NCBI GenBank assembly: GCA_003416985.1
Contig: QVIN01000008.1
Span: 1 to 64,000, forward strand
Reading direction: 5' to 3'
Source of the DNA: Duganella sp. BJB480
GTDB lineage: Bacteria; Pseudomonadota; Gammaproteobacteria; Burkholderiales; Burkholderiaceae_D
DNA length: 64,000 bases
Under the pieces are notes generated by a model. That model was given only the letters and a program-made list of their open reading frames with translations. It ran no database searches and was not told where the DNA came from. Shown piece by piece: positions 16,588 to 24,880 of the stretch (positions are counted from its first letter, which is position 1; every line of letters starts with the position of its first letter). The position numbers were made by a program, and so were the translations under genes.

Positions 16588-17265
16588 ATGAACATCCTGA
16601 TGGTACTCACCTCGCACGACCAACTGGGCAACACCGGCCACAAGACCGGCTTCTGGCTGGAGGAATTCGCCGCGCCGTACTACGCGCTGAAGGAGGCCGG
16701 CGCCCAGCTGACGCTGGTCTCGCCGCTGGGCGGCCAGCCGCCGCTGGATCCGAAGAGCGACTCGCCCGAATCGCAGACCCCGGCCACCATCCGCTTCAAG
16801 GCCGACCCCGAGGCGCAAGCCGCGCTGGCCCACACCGGCAAGCTGGCCGAGGTCTCGGCGGCCGATTTCGACGCCGTGTTTTATCCGGGCGGCCACGGCC
16901 CGCTGTGGGACCTGGCCGAGGACCGCGCCTCGATCGCGCTGATCGAAGCCATGCTGGCGGCCGGCAAACCGGTGGCGGCGGTGTGCCACGCGCCGGGCGT
17001 GCTGCGCCACGTGAAGGCGGCCGACGGCAGCCCGCTGGTGCGCGGCAAGCGGGTGACCGGCTTCACCAACACCGAGGAGGAAGCGGTCGGCCTGACCCAG
17101 GTCGTGCCCTTCCTGGTCGAGGACATGCTGAAGGAGCACGGCGGCATCTACTCCAAGCTGGGCGACTGGCAAGCTTACGCGGTCACCGACGGCCTGCTGG
17201 TGACCGGCCAGAACCCGGCCTCGTCGGAAGCGGCAGCCGCCGCGCTGCTCAAGCTGCTGGCCTGA
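16588..17265 (+). CDS. DJ-1/PfpI-family protein (Hsp31-like glyoxalase III/deglycase type)
   Basis: A 225-aa class I glutamine-amidotransferase-fold protein of the Hsp31-like subgroup. The N-terminus has MVLTSHDQLGNTGHKTGFWL, which includes the Glu-containing segment (FWLEE). The nucleophile elbow is AAVCHAPGVL with the catalytic Cys, and YPGGHGPLWDL is also typical. Relatives act as glutathione-independent methylglyoxalases or protein repair enzymes. It follows the YqhD-like reductase by 27 bp, so both should be co-expressed under the TetR repressor as a reactive-aldehyde response. Confidence 0.92.
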   Translation: MNILMVLTSHDQLGNTGHKTGFWLEEFAAPYYALKEAGAQLTLVSPLGGQPPLDPKSDSPESQTPATIRFKADPEAQAALAHTGKLAEVSAADFDAVFYPGGHGPLWDLAEDRASIALIEAMLAAGKPVAAVCHAPGVLRHVKAADGSPLVRGKRVTGFTNTEEEAVGLTQVVPFLVEDMLKEHGGIYSKLGDWQAYAVTDGLLVTGQNPASSEAAAAALLKLLA

Positions 17266-17349
17266 GGCCGCACGCCAAAAGCCGCTTGCCCTGCCGTTGA
17301 ATCAATGCAAAAATGATATCTCCATTGCCTTACCCAACAGGAGAATACG

Positions 17350-17766
17350 ATGAGCTTACTGGATCAACTTGCAGGGCAGGTCATGGGATCGCTGGGCGGC
17401 CAGCAGGGCGAAGAAGCGCAGCAGGGGAACCTGCTGTCGGGCGTGATGGTGATGATAGACCGGGCCGGCGGCGTGCCGGCCGTGCTGGAGAAACTCAAGG
17501 AGAGCGGCCTGGCCGACCAGGTCATGTCCTGGATCGGCACCGGCGCCAACCAGGCCATTTCCGGCGACCAGCTGGAGGCGGCGCTGGGCTCGGACCAGTT
17601 ACAGCAGATCGCCGGCCACGCCGGCATCGATCCGCAGCAGGTGTCGTCCGGCCTGGCCGGCATGCTGCCGCAGATTATCGACCAGCTGACGCCGCACGGC
17701 GAAATGCCGGCCGACGGCCTGCTGGCGCAGGGCCTGACCCTGCTGAAGGCGCGCCTGAGCGCCTGA
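17350..17766 (+). CDS. YidB/DUF937 family protein
   Basis: A 138-aa protein matching YidB: starts MSLLDQLAGQVMGSLGGQ, then MVMIDRAGGVPAVLEKLKES, VMSWIGTGANQAISGDQLEA, and a helical end. No signal peptide or catalytic motif is visible, and the function of the family is unknown. ATG at 17350 follows CAGGAGAATACG. The 3' end abuts the convergent DUF2058 gene without a gap (17766/17767). Confidence 0.9.
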   Translation: MSLLDQLAGQVMGSLGGQQGEEAQQGNLLSGVMVMIDRAGGVPAVLEKLKESGLADQVMSWIGTGANQAISGDQLEAALGSDQLQQIAGHAGIDPQQVSSGLAGMLPQIIDQLTPHGEMPADGLLAQGLTLLKARLSA

Positions 17767-18306
17767 TCACCACATCAGGTCGTCGGGGATCTGGAAGGCG
17801 GCGTATGGATCGTCTTCCTCCACCGCGGTGGTGCTCTTGTTGACGCGCACCACCAGCGCAGGATCGCGCTCGGCGATCTTGTCGGCGATCACGCGCGGCA
17901 CCAGTTCGGCCACGCCGTTCAGCACCACGATCACCAGCCGCCCCGCGACCAGGTGCTCGCGCACCGCCGCCGTCACGAACATGCGCTCGATCTTGCTGCC
18001 GTGCGTGTAGTTGTAGGCGATGTCGCCGTTGTGGCCCTTGCTCTGGCGGTTCTGCTGCACCATCTGCGCGATCTGCGCCAGGATGGCCTTCTGCTGCGCG
18101 GCGGCGTCGCGCTGTGCGTTCAGTTCGCGGTTGCGCTCGGCCAGCTTGCGCTGCGCCTCCTGCGCGGCCAGCTTGGCTTCGTCCACGCTCTGCGTGCCGG
18201 TGCGGCGCTCTTCCTTCTTCTGCTTGCTCTTTTCCTGATTGGCGACCTTGACCTTGTTCTTGGCCACCAGGCCGGCCTTCAGCAATTGATCTTGTAACGA
18301 AACCAT
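17767..18306 (-). CDS. DUF2058 family protein (YaiL-like)
   Basis: A 179-aa protein typical of DUF2058: MVSLQDQLLKAGLVAKNKVK, a long charged helix (residues ~20-85, coiled-coil type, KSKQKKEERRTG), then GDIAYNYTHGSKIERMFVT and a C-terminal globular part. E. coli YaiL is described as nucleoprotein/polynucleotide-associated; a role here is not established. ATG 18306 is preferred to the GTG three codons upstream because it gives the family N-terminus. An intrinsic terminator separates it from the upstream lacI-type gene. Confidence 0.88.
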   Translation of the reverse strand: MVSLQDQLLKAGLVAKNKVKVANQEKSKQKKEERRTGTQSVDEAKLAAQEAQRKLAERNRELNAQRDAAAQQKAILAQIAQMVQQNRQSKGHNGDIAYNYTHGSKIERMFVTAAVREHLVAGRLVIVVLNGVAELVPRVIADKIAERDPALVVRVNKSTTAVEEDDPYAAFQIPDDLMW

Positions 18307-18320
18307 GTGTACCACTCCAT

Positions 18321-18354
18321 AAAAAAGGTCCGCCGCCCCTGCGGGCAGCGGCCT
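18321..18354 (-). terminator. Intrinsic terminator after the LacI-family gene
   Basis: Read on the minus strand, CCGCTGCCC pairs with GGGCGGCGG (one G-T pair) around GCAG and is followed by ACCTTTTTT. It lies just downstream of the LacI-type gene (stop near 18365) and upstream of the DUF2058 start. Confidence 0.8.
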
Positions 18355-18364
18355 CCATTATAGG

Positions 18365-19375
18365 CTAGGCCGCATGCGAGGCCAGCGAGGCGCGCAAGGT
18401 CATCGTCACCGGATAGCCGCGCGTGACGGGACGCTGCAGGTCGTAGCAGCTGTTGAGCAAGGCGTTGATGCCGTTCTGCGTCATCTCGCGCCACGGCATG
18501 TGCACCGTGGTCAGGCGCGGCGCCGAGAATTCCGCGCTGGGCGTGTCGTCGTAGCCGATCACCGACAGCTCGTGCGGCACGCGGATGCCGGCCTCCTGGA
18601 AGTAGGACAGCGCGCCCACCGCCATCTCGTCGTTGGCGCAGAACAGCGCGCTGCACGGGTGCTTCGAGTCCATCAACTCCTTGGCCGCCGACCAGCCGCC
18701 GGCCGGCGAGAAGTCGCGCTCGGTCACCCACAGCCTGGCGGTGTCGACGCCGTTGGCCCGCAGCTCGTCGAGGAAGGCGTTGACCCGCACCACGTTGTCC
18801 GGCAGGCTGGCCGGCCCGGCCACCACGGCGATTTGCCGATGTCCGTGATCGAGCAGGGTGCGCGCCGCCATCCGCCCGCCCAGCATGTGGTCGACCGTGA
18901 AGCACTGCCCGGCCAGGCTGTCGAAGCTGTGGTTGAGCACCACCATGCGCTTGTGCTGGAAGCGCAGCGCGGCGATGTCCTCCTCCTGCAGCACGTTGGT
19001 CATCAGGATCAGGCCGTCGCAGCCGCGCTCGATCAGGAAGGCGATGCCCTCGATCGCCTGCTGGCGCGCGCCGCCCAGGCCGGCGCCGAAGGCCACCACC
19101 ATGTGCAGGCCGGCCGCGCGCAATTCGTTGTCGATGATTTGCAGGATGGGCGTGTAGAAGGTGCCGCTGAGCACCGGGATGTACACGCCTATCATCTGGC
19201 TCGAACCCGACAGCAGCGTGCGCGCCGCGTGCGAGGGCCGGAAGTCCAGCGCCTCGATGGCCGCCCTGACCCGCGCCAGCGTGGCCGGCGACACCGATCC
19301 CTTGCCGCTGACCACGCGCGAGGCGGTGCCCAGTCCTACGCCCGCCAGGCGGGCTACGTCCTTGATGGTGGCCAT
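18365..19375 (-). CDS. LacI-family transcriptional regulator
   Basis: A 336-aa LacI/GalR regulator. The N-terminal HTH and hinge read MATIKDVARLAGVGLGTASR and RVRAAIEALDFRPSHAARTL. The rest is a periplasmic-binding-protein-like sugar domain, with the family pattern FCANDEMAVGALSYFQEAG and VIGYDDTPSAEFSAPRLTTV. The start at 19375 is the conserved MATIKDVA start; an in-frame upstream ATG would add 11 atypical residues. It is divergent from the TonB receptor gene, and two palindromes in the shared intergenic region are likely its operators. The inducer is probably a sugar. Confidence 0.94.
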   Translation of the reverse strand: MATIKDVARLAGVGLGTASRVVSGKGSVSPATLARVRAAIEALDFRPSHAARTLLSGSSQMIGVYIPVLSGTFYTPILQIIDNELRAAGLHMVVAFGAGLGGARQQAIEGIAFLIERGCDGLILMTNVLQEEDIAALRFQHKRMVVLNHSFDSLAGQCFTVDHMLGGRMAARTLLDHGHRQIAVVAGPASLPDNVVRVNAFLDELRANGVDTARLWVTERDFSPAGGWSAAKELMDSKHPCSALFCANDEMAVGALSYFQEAGIRVPHELSVIGYDDTPSAEFSAPRLTTVHMPWREMTQNGINALLNSCYDLQRPVTRGYPVTMTLRASLASHAA

Positions 19376-19420
19376 GGCGACCGCCTTTCCGATGGGGTGT
19401 GCATGCAAAGTGTCTCTTTT

Positions 19421-19434
19421 TGGAAACGTTCCCA
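19421..19434. promoter_or_regulatory. LacI-type operator near lacI start
   Basis: TGGAAACGTTCCCA is a 14-bp near-palindrome with the central CG step typical of LacI/GalR operators. It lies 46 bp upstream of the LacI-type ATG, so it probably serves autoregulation. Confidence 0.65.
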
Positions 19435-19500
19435 GACATGTTGCACGGCTTGCTTTCCTCTGTCAACGAAAACCCGGCCCCGTTTATGCGGCATCGCAAA

Positions 19501-19530
19501 TTGACTTCGAAATTCGTTCGGTGCTATATT
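19501..19530 (+). promoter_or_regulatory. Sigma-70 type promoter of the TonB receptor gene
   Basis: TTGACT (19501-19506) and TATATT (19525-19530) are spaced by 18 bp and agree well with the sigma-70 consensus. Transcription would start near 19537, at the edge of the 22-bp palindrome at 19539-19560. Confidence 0.7.
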
Positions 19531-19538
19531 TGCCACAT

Positions 19539-19560
19539 GAATTGGAAACCTTTCCAATTC
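19539..19560. promoter_or_regulatory. 22-bp palindromic operator at the receptor transcription start
   Basis: GAATTGGAAA-CC-TTTCCAATTC is an inverted repeat, perfect apart from the two central bases. It shares TTGGAAAC/TTTCCAA with the site at 19421-19434. Placed right after the -10 box, it would block initiation or early elongation when bound by the LacI-type protein. Confidence 0.75.
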
Positions 19561-19612
19561 TGGATCGACGGAAGTTGGCAGCGGGCAGTTCATAAAAAAC
19601 ACAGGAGATGAC

Positions 19613-22549
19613 ATGCATTATCCAAAGACACGACAAAAATTAATGAGCCTGGCGGTGGCCGGCGCCTGCGCGGCGGCGGCCGCCCAGGTGCTGGCGCAGG
19701 AAGCGCCCGCCAAGGCCGCCGAACCGGAAGTCCAGAGCGTGGTGGTGACCGGTCTGCGCCAGAGCTTGCTTTCGTCGATGAACCTCAAGCGCAATTCCGA
19801 CGGCATCGTCGACGGCATCGTGGCCGAGGACATCGGCAAGTTCCCCGACACCAACCTGGCCGAATCGCTGCAGCGCATTTCCGGCGTGTCGATCGACCGC
19901 TCGATCGGCGAGGGCTCCAAGATCACCGTGCGCGGCGTCGGCCCCGACTTCAACCTGGTGCTGCTGAACGGCCGCCAGATGCCGACCTCCAACCTGGGCG
20001 ACCTGAACGGCCGCGCCTTCGACTTCGCCAACCTGGCCTCGGAAGCGATCTCGCAGCTGCAGGTGTACAAGACCAGCCGCGCCGAAACGCCGACCGGCGG
20101 CATCGGCGCCACCGTCAACGTGATGACGGCGCGCCCGTTCGACCGTCCCGGCATGCATTCGAGCGTGGGCGTCAAGGGCGTGTACGACAGCACCAACGGC
20201 AACCTGCCGGGCGACATCAAGGCCAGCCGCTCGACCACGCCGGAACTGTCCGGCCTGTACTCGAACACCTTCGACAACAACAAGTTCGGCGTGGCGCTGA
20301 CCGGCAGCTACCAGGAACGCAACCTGGGCTACAACACCGCGGCCGTCTCCAACGGCTGGAAGGGCCCGTTCCGCGGCGACGACAACAGCTGGGGCACCAT
20401 CCCCAAGGGCAGCGCCACCAATCCCCCCGGCGCGAGCGACCTGTACTCGGTGCCGCAAAACCTGAACTACAACTTCAACGGCGTCAAGCGCCAGCGCACC
20501 AACGCCCAGCTGACCTTGCAGTACAAGCCGGTCGACAAGCTGGTCACCACGCTGGACTACACCTATTCCGAAAACAAGATCCAGACCAAGCGCAACGACA
20601 TCTCGGCCTGGTTCAACTTCGGTGGGTCGAACAGCTCGTGGACCGGCGGCCCGGTCCAGAGCCCGCTGATCTACAAGGAACTCCTGGACGGCACCTCCGA
20701 CATCGCCATGGGCGGCGCCGACTTCGCCACCAAGACGCAGAACAAATCGCTGGGCTTCAACGCCGTGTGGAAACCGACCAACGACCTGCGCTTCGAGCTC
20801 GACACCCACCACTCGACCGCCGAGTCGCGCGCCGACAGCCCCTTCGGTTCGAGCAACACGCTCGGCACCGCCAGCTTCAGCCGCGGCGACACCACGGCCG
20901 ACTTCAGCCACGACTTCCCTGTGCTGAGCATCGCCGGCGCCGACTTCACCAAGGCGCCGCAGCAGGTCACCGGCTCGGTGTTCACCAACGGCTACATGAA
21001 GGGCGAGGTCGACCAGACCCAGGTCAAGGGCGCGTGGAAAGTGCTGGACGCGTCCGAGCTGAAGTTCGGCGCCACCGTGTCCGAGGTGAAGAACCGCTCG
21101 GCCTTCTCCAACCAGCAGCGCGACACCTGGGGCGGCGCCACCAAGCCGTCCGACTATCCAAGCAGCGTGTGGCATCCCGAGTCGGTGCGCCAGTACTTCG
21201 ACCATATCGACGGCAGCGGCAGCCCCAGCCTGTTCAACCAGTTCTACACCTTCAACTTCGCCCAGGTGCGCCAGCTGGCGGCGGCCGCCTCCGGCAAGCC
21301 CGAGCTGTACCTGCCGAAGACCACCTTCGACCACGACGCCCGCACCACCGAGAAGTCCAACTCGGCCTACGTCCAGTTCAACACCGACTGGGACACCAAG
21401 CTGCCGATCCGCACCTCGGTCGGCCTGCGCTACGAAACCACCGACGTCACCTCGACCGCGCTGGTGCCGGCGGCGGTGGGCATCAGCTGGGTGTCGCAGA
21501 ACGAATTGCCGATCACCTTCGGCGACCCGACCTTCACCACGCTGACCGGCAAGTACCACAACCTGCTGCCGAGCTTTGACTCCGACATCGAGCTCACGCC
21601 GAACCAGAAGCTGCGCCTGAGCCTGGGCGAGACCATCGGCCGGCCGCGCTACGACCAGATCCAGGGCGGCACCACGCTGGACTCGCTGGTGCGCGCCAAC
21701 GGCGGCACGGGCAGCCAGGGCAACCCGGCGCTGAAGCCGGTCAAGTCCAAGAACCTGGACCTGTCCTACGAGTGGTACTACGGCAAGCAGAACTTCTTCT
21801 CGCTGGGCTACTTCCGCAAGAACCTGGAAAACTACGCCGGCCAGTCGCAGTTCGACGCCACGCCGTTCAACCTGCACACGCCGGTGGGCGGCAAGTTCTG
21901 GAACGAGGCGCTGGCCAACGGCTGCACCACCGCCGACACCACCTGCATCCGCGACTACATCTTCAAGAACCACGACGGCGCGCCGGGCGTGACGCGCGGG
22001 GCCGATGCCAACGGCCACGCCACCGGCACCATCGTCGGCCAGCCGAGCGATCCGGTCGCCAACTTCAAGATCAACTCCTTCTCCAACCAGAAGGCGGCCA
22101 GCCTGAACGGCCTGGAGGTGAACTTGCAGCACATGTTCGGCAACAGCGGCTTCGGCGTGTCGACCAACTACACCTATGTGCACTCGGGCCTGAAGTACGA
22201 CAACGCCAAGCTGGGCGAGCAGTTCGCGCTGGTCGGCCTGTCGAACTCGTCGAACGTGGTCGGCATCTACGAGGACAAGAACTTCACCGCCCGCCTGGCC
22301 TACAACTGGCGCGGCGAGTTCCTGTCGTCGACCTTCGACGGCTCCGGCCCGAACCCGCAGTACGTGGAAGCGTACGGCCAGGTCGACGTCAGCATCGGCT
22401 ACAACTACAACGAGAAGCTGAGCTTCCAGTTCGAAGGCATCAACGTGGGCAACTCGATCCAGCGCGTGCATAGCCGCACCAAGCAGCAGCTGGAGTCGGT
22501 CACGCAGCAGGGCCCGCGCTACATGATCGGCGCGCGCTACAAGTTCTAA
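19613..22549 (+). CDS. TonB-dependent receptor (large, Xanthomonas/Caulobacter type)
   Basis: A 978-aa outer-membrane receptor. A signal peptide (residues 1-29, ending near QVLAQ) is followed by a TonB box-like VQSVVVTGLRQSLLSS, a plug domain (GIVAEDIGKFPDTNLAESLQ, SGVSIDRSIGEGSKITVRG) and a 22-strand-type barrel that ends with the C-terminal Phe (MIGARYKF). The plug sequence is that of the TIGR01782-type receptors often tied to carbohydrate uptake. AGGAGATGAC is the ribosome binding site. It is expressed from the promoter at 19501 under the LacI-type regulator and leads the halogenase/SapC/JmjC cluster. Confidence 0.95.
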   Translation: MHYPKTRQKLMSLAVAGACAAAAAQVLAQEAPAKAAEPEVQSVVVTGLRQSLLSSMNLKRNSDGIVDGIVAEDIGKFPDTNLAESLQRISGVSIDRSIGEGSKITVRGVGPDFNLVLLNGRQMPTSNLGDLNGRAFDFANLASEAISQLQVYKTSRAETPTGGIGATVNVMTARPFDRPGMHSSVGVKGVYDSTNGNLPGDIKASRSTTPELSGLYSNTFDNNKFGVALTGSYQERNLGYNTAAVSNGWKGPFRGDDNSWGTIPKGSATNPPGASDLYSVPQNLNYNFNGVKRQRTNAQLTLQYKPVDKLVTTLDYTYSENKIQTKRNDISAWFNFGGSNSSWTGGPVQSPLIYKELLDGTSDIAMGGADFATKTQNKSLGFNAVWKPTNDLRFELDTHHSTAESRADSPFGSSNTLGTASFSRGDTTADFSHDFPVLSIAGADFTKAPQQVTGSVFTNGYMKGEVDQTQVKGAWKVLDASELKFGATVSEVKNRSAFSNQQRDTWGGATKPSDYPSSVWHPESVRQYFDHIDGSGSPSLFNQFYTFNFAQVRQLAAAASGKPELYLPKTTFDHDARTTEKSNSAYVQFNTDWDTKLPIRTSVGLRYETTDVTSTALVPAAVGISWVSQNELPITFGDPTFTTLTGKYHNLLPSFDSDIELTPNQKLRLSLGETIGRPRYDQIQGGTTLDSLVRANGGTGSQGNPALKPVKSKNLDLSYEWYYGKQNFFSLGYFRKNLENYAGQSQFDATPFNLHTPVGGKFWNEALANGCTTADTTCIRDYIFKNHDGAPGVTRGADANGHATGTIVGQPSDPVANFKINSFSNQKAASLNGLEVNLQHMFGNSGFGVSTNYTYVHSGLKYDNAKLGEQFALVGLSNSSNVVGIYEDKNFTARLAYNWRGEFLSSTFDGSGPNPQYVEAYGQVDVSIGYNYNEKLSFQFEGINVGNSIQRVHSRTKQQLESVTQQGPRYMIGARYKF

Positions 22550-22568
22550 CCGGTAGTTGATCGTTCCG

Positions 22569-22596
22569 GGGCCGCTGTCTGTCAGCGGCCCTTTTC
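22569..22596 (+). terminator. Intrinsic terminator between receptor and halogenase genes
   Basis: GGGCCGCTG (22569-22577) pairs perfectly with CAGCGGCCC (22583-22591), then TTTT. It should limit read-through, so the halogenase cluster would be expressed at a lower level than the receptor or from its own promoter. Confidence 0.82.
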
Positions 22597-22639
22597 GGTT
22601 AGACTTTAGCAATCTCATCCTTAAACCAAGGCGAGCAAT

Positions 22640-24163
22640 ATGGTCCGACGCATCGTGATTGTGGGAGGCGGTTCCGCCGGCTGGCTGACGGCCGGCCTGA
22701 TCGCGGCCGACCACCAGGGCTCGTCCCTGCACATCACCCTGATCGAGTCGCCCGACATCGCGCCCATCGGCGTGGGCGAAGGCACCTGGCCCAGCATGCG
22801 CGACACGCTGCGCCGCATCGGCGTGTCCGAATCCGATTTCTTCCGCGAGTGCGACGCCTCGTTCAAGCAGGGCTCGCGCTTCAACCGCTGGGTGACCGGC
22901 GCGGACAACGACTACTACTTCCATCCCTTCGTGCTGCCGCAAGGCTACGACGAAGTGAACCTGCCTGAGCAATGGCTGGCGCAGCATCCCGACATCCCGT
23001 TCGCCGACCTGGTCAGCTACCAGCCGCACCTGTGCGTCAACGGCCGCGCGCCCAAGCAGGTGGTGACGCCGGAGTTCTCGTCGGTGGCCAACTACGGCTA
23101 CCATCTCGACGCCGGCAAGTTCGGCGTCTTCCTGCGCAAGCACTGCCTGGAAAAGCTGGGCGTGCACTACGTGCCGGACAATGTGGCCGGCGTCGCCAGC
23201 CACGACAACGGCGACATCGCCGCGCTGCACACGCAGGCGCACGGCGCGCTGGAAGGCGACCTGTTCATCGACTGCACCGGCATGCAGTCGCTGCTGCTGG
23301 GCAAACACTACCAGGTGCCCTTCCTGTCGCAGAAACACGTGCTGTACAACGACACGGCGCTGGCGGTGCAGGTCCCCTACCCCGACGACAATTACCCGAT
23401 CGCCTCGCAGACCTCCTCCACCGCGCAAAGCGCCGGCTGGATCTGGGATATCGGCCTGCCGACCCGGCGCGGCGTCGGCCACGTGTACTCCAGCGCCCAC
23501 ATCGGCGGCGAGCAGGCCGAGGCCGAGCTGCGCCGCTACATCAGCGACACCGGCGGCCCGCAGGACATCCCGCCGCCGCGCAAGCTCAGCTTCAACCCCG
23601 GCTACCGCGAACGCTTCTGGCACCGCAACTGCGTGGCCATCGGCCTGTCGGCCGGCTTCATCGAGCCGCTGGAGGCGTCGGCGCTGGCGCTGGCGGAAAT
23701 GTCGGCCGCCATGGTCAGCGACGAACTGCCGGCCACGCGCGCGGCGATGGACATCGTCGCCGCCCGTTTCAACGAAGCCTTCACCTACCGCTGGGAGCGG
23801 GTGATCGACTTCCTCAAGCTGCACTACGTGCTGAGCCAGCGCCGCGACAGCGACTACTGGCGCGACAACACCGCATCGGTTCCCGAGCGGCTGGGCGACT
23901 TGCTGACCTTGTGGCGCCACCGCGCGCCATCGCGCAACGACTTCAACCGCATCGAGGAAGTGTTCCCGTGGGCCAGCTACCAGTACGTGTTGTACGGCAT
24001 GGGCTTCCGCAGCGAATTCACGAATCCCCAGCCGCGCCAGGCCGCGCTGGCCGACGGCTATTTCCGCGAGGCCGCCGAGCTGACCCACAAGATGCTGGGC
24101 GGACTGCCGGACAACCGCACACTGATCAACCACATCAAGCGCCACGGCTTGCAGAAAATCTAA
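22640..24163 (+). CDS. Tryptophan-halogenase-family flavoprotein, paralogue 1 (variant motif)
   Basis: A 507-aa flavin-dependent halogenase-family protein. IVIVGGGSAGWLTAGL is the FAD-binding GxGxxG, and GVGEGTWPSMRDTL matches the family. SFKQGSRF carries the Lys (K76) equivalent to the catalytic lysine of PrnA, and FIEPLEASALALAE carries the conserved Glu. The diagnostic WxWxIP loop reads W267-I-W269-D-I271-G272, so Pro is replaced by Gly. It lies 24-90 bp from its cluster partners and is followed 15 bp later by SapC. Halogenation of a free small molecule is not proven for this group; a reductase partner is not encoded here. Confidence 0.92.
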   Translation: MVRRIVIVGGGSAGWLTAGLIAADHQGSSLHITLIESPDIAPIGVGEGTWPSMRDTLRRIGVSESDFFRECDASFKQGSRFNRWVTGADNDYYFHPFVLPQGYDEVNLPEQWLAQHPDIPFADLVSYQPHLCVNGRAPKQVVTPEFSSVANYGYHLDAGKFGVFLRKHCLEKLGVHYVPDNVAGVASHDNGDIAALHTQAHGALEGDLFIDCTGMQSLLLGKHYQVPFLSQKHVLYNDTALAVQVPYPDDNYPIASQTSSTAQSAGWIWDIGLPTRRGVGHVYSSAHIGGEQAEAELRRYISDTGGPQDIPPPRKLSFNPGYRERFWHRNCVAIGLSAGFIEPLEASALALAEMSAAMVSDELPATRAAMDIVAARFNEAFTYRWERVIDFLKLHYVLSQRRDSDYWRDNTASVPERLGDLLTLWRHRAPSRNDFNRIEEVFPWASYQYVLYGMGFRSEFTNPQPRQAALADGYFREAAELTHKMLGGLPDNRTLINHIKRHGLQKI

Positions 24164-24178
24164 ATCACGAGAGACCAC

Positions 24179-24880
24179 ATGCCGAACATCGTATTGCTCA
24201 ACAATGTAGACCACAAGGACCTGCGCGTCATCACCCGCCACGGCGCGCAGTTCGGCGACCGCCAGATGTGGGCCACCACCTTCCCCGCCGAGTTCCGCGA
24301 CGTGCAGGCCTGCTACCCCATCGTGTTCCGCAAGACCACGGACGGCCTGGGCTTCGAGCCGGTCGCGCTGTTCGGCTTCCAGGAAGATGAGAACCTGTTC
24401 CTCGATGGCCAGCGCTGGGACGCACCCTACGTGCCGCTGATGATCGAGCGCCAGCCCTTCCTGATCGGCGTCAACGGCACCGAGCTGATGGTGCACATCG
24501 ACGCCGACAGCCCGCGCGTCAGCCGCGATGAGGGCGAGCCGGTGTTCCTGCCGCACGGCGGCAACAGCGAATTCCTGGAACGCGCCAGCTCGATGCTACT
24601 GACCATCCACCAGGGCCTGCAGGCCACGCCGGCCTTGCTGTCGGCGCTGCTGCAGCACGAGCTGCTGGAAAGCTTCGTGCTCGACGTCGAGCTGAACGAC
24701 GGCTCGCAGAACCGCCTGGTCGGCTTCTACACCATCAACGAGGACAAGCTGGCGGCGCTGGACGCGGATGCCGTGGCCGCGCTGCATCGCGCCGGCCACC
24801 TGCACAGCATCTACATGGTGCTGGCCTCGCTGTCGAACTTCCGCATGCTGATCGACCGCAAGAACGCCGCCCATGCCTGA
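24179..24880 (+). CDS. SapC family protein
   Basis: A 233-aa SapC-family protein, starting MPNIVLLNNVDHKDLRVITR with the typical HxxxRV pattern, then TFPAEFRDVQACYPIVFRK and ALFGFQEDENLFLDGQRWDA. There is no signal peptide. The family is named from an S-layer-associated gene but is biochemically undefined; it recurs next to TonB receptors, halogenase-like flavoproteins and JmjC-like proteins. It lies 15 bp after halogenase 1 and overlaps the next gene by 8 bp, which implies translational coupling. Confidence 0.93.
   Translation: MPNIVLLNNVDHKDLRVITRHGAQFGDRQMWATTFPAEFRDVQACYPIVFRKTTDGLGFEPVALFGFQEDENLFLDGQRWDAPYVPLMIERQPFLIGVNGTELMVHIDADSPRVSRDEGEPVFLPHGGNSEFLERASSMLLTIHQGLQATPALLSALLQHELLESFVLDVELNDGSQNRLVGFYTINEDKLAALDADAVAALHRAGHLHSIYMVLASLSNFRMLIDRKNAAHA

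Noticed and set aside
19640..24556. A very long open frame on the minus strand across the receptor, halogenase and SapC genes
   Set aside because: It runs antisense to well-supported genes, has low-complexity Val/Ala/Gly/Arg content, no recognisable domain and no RBS. It arises from high third-position GC.
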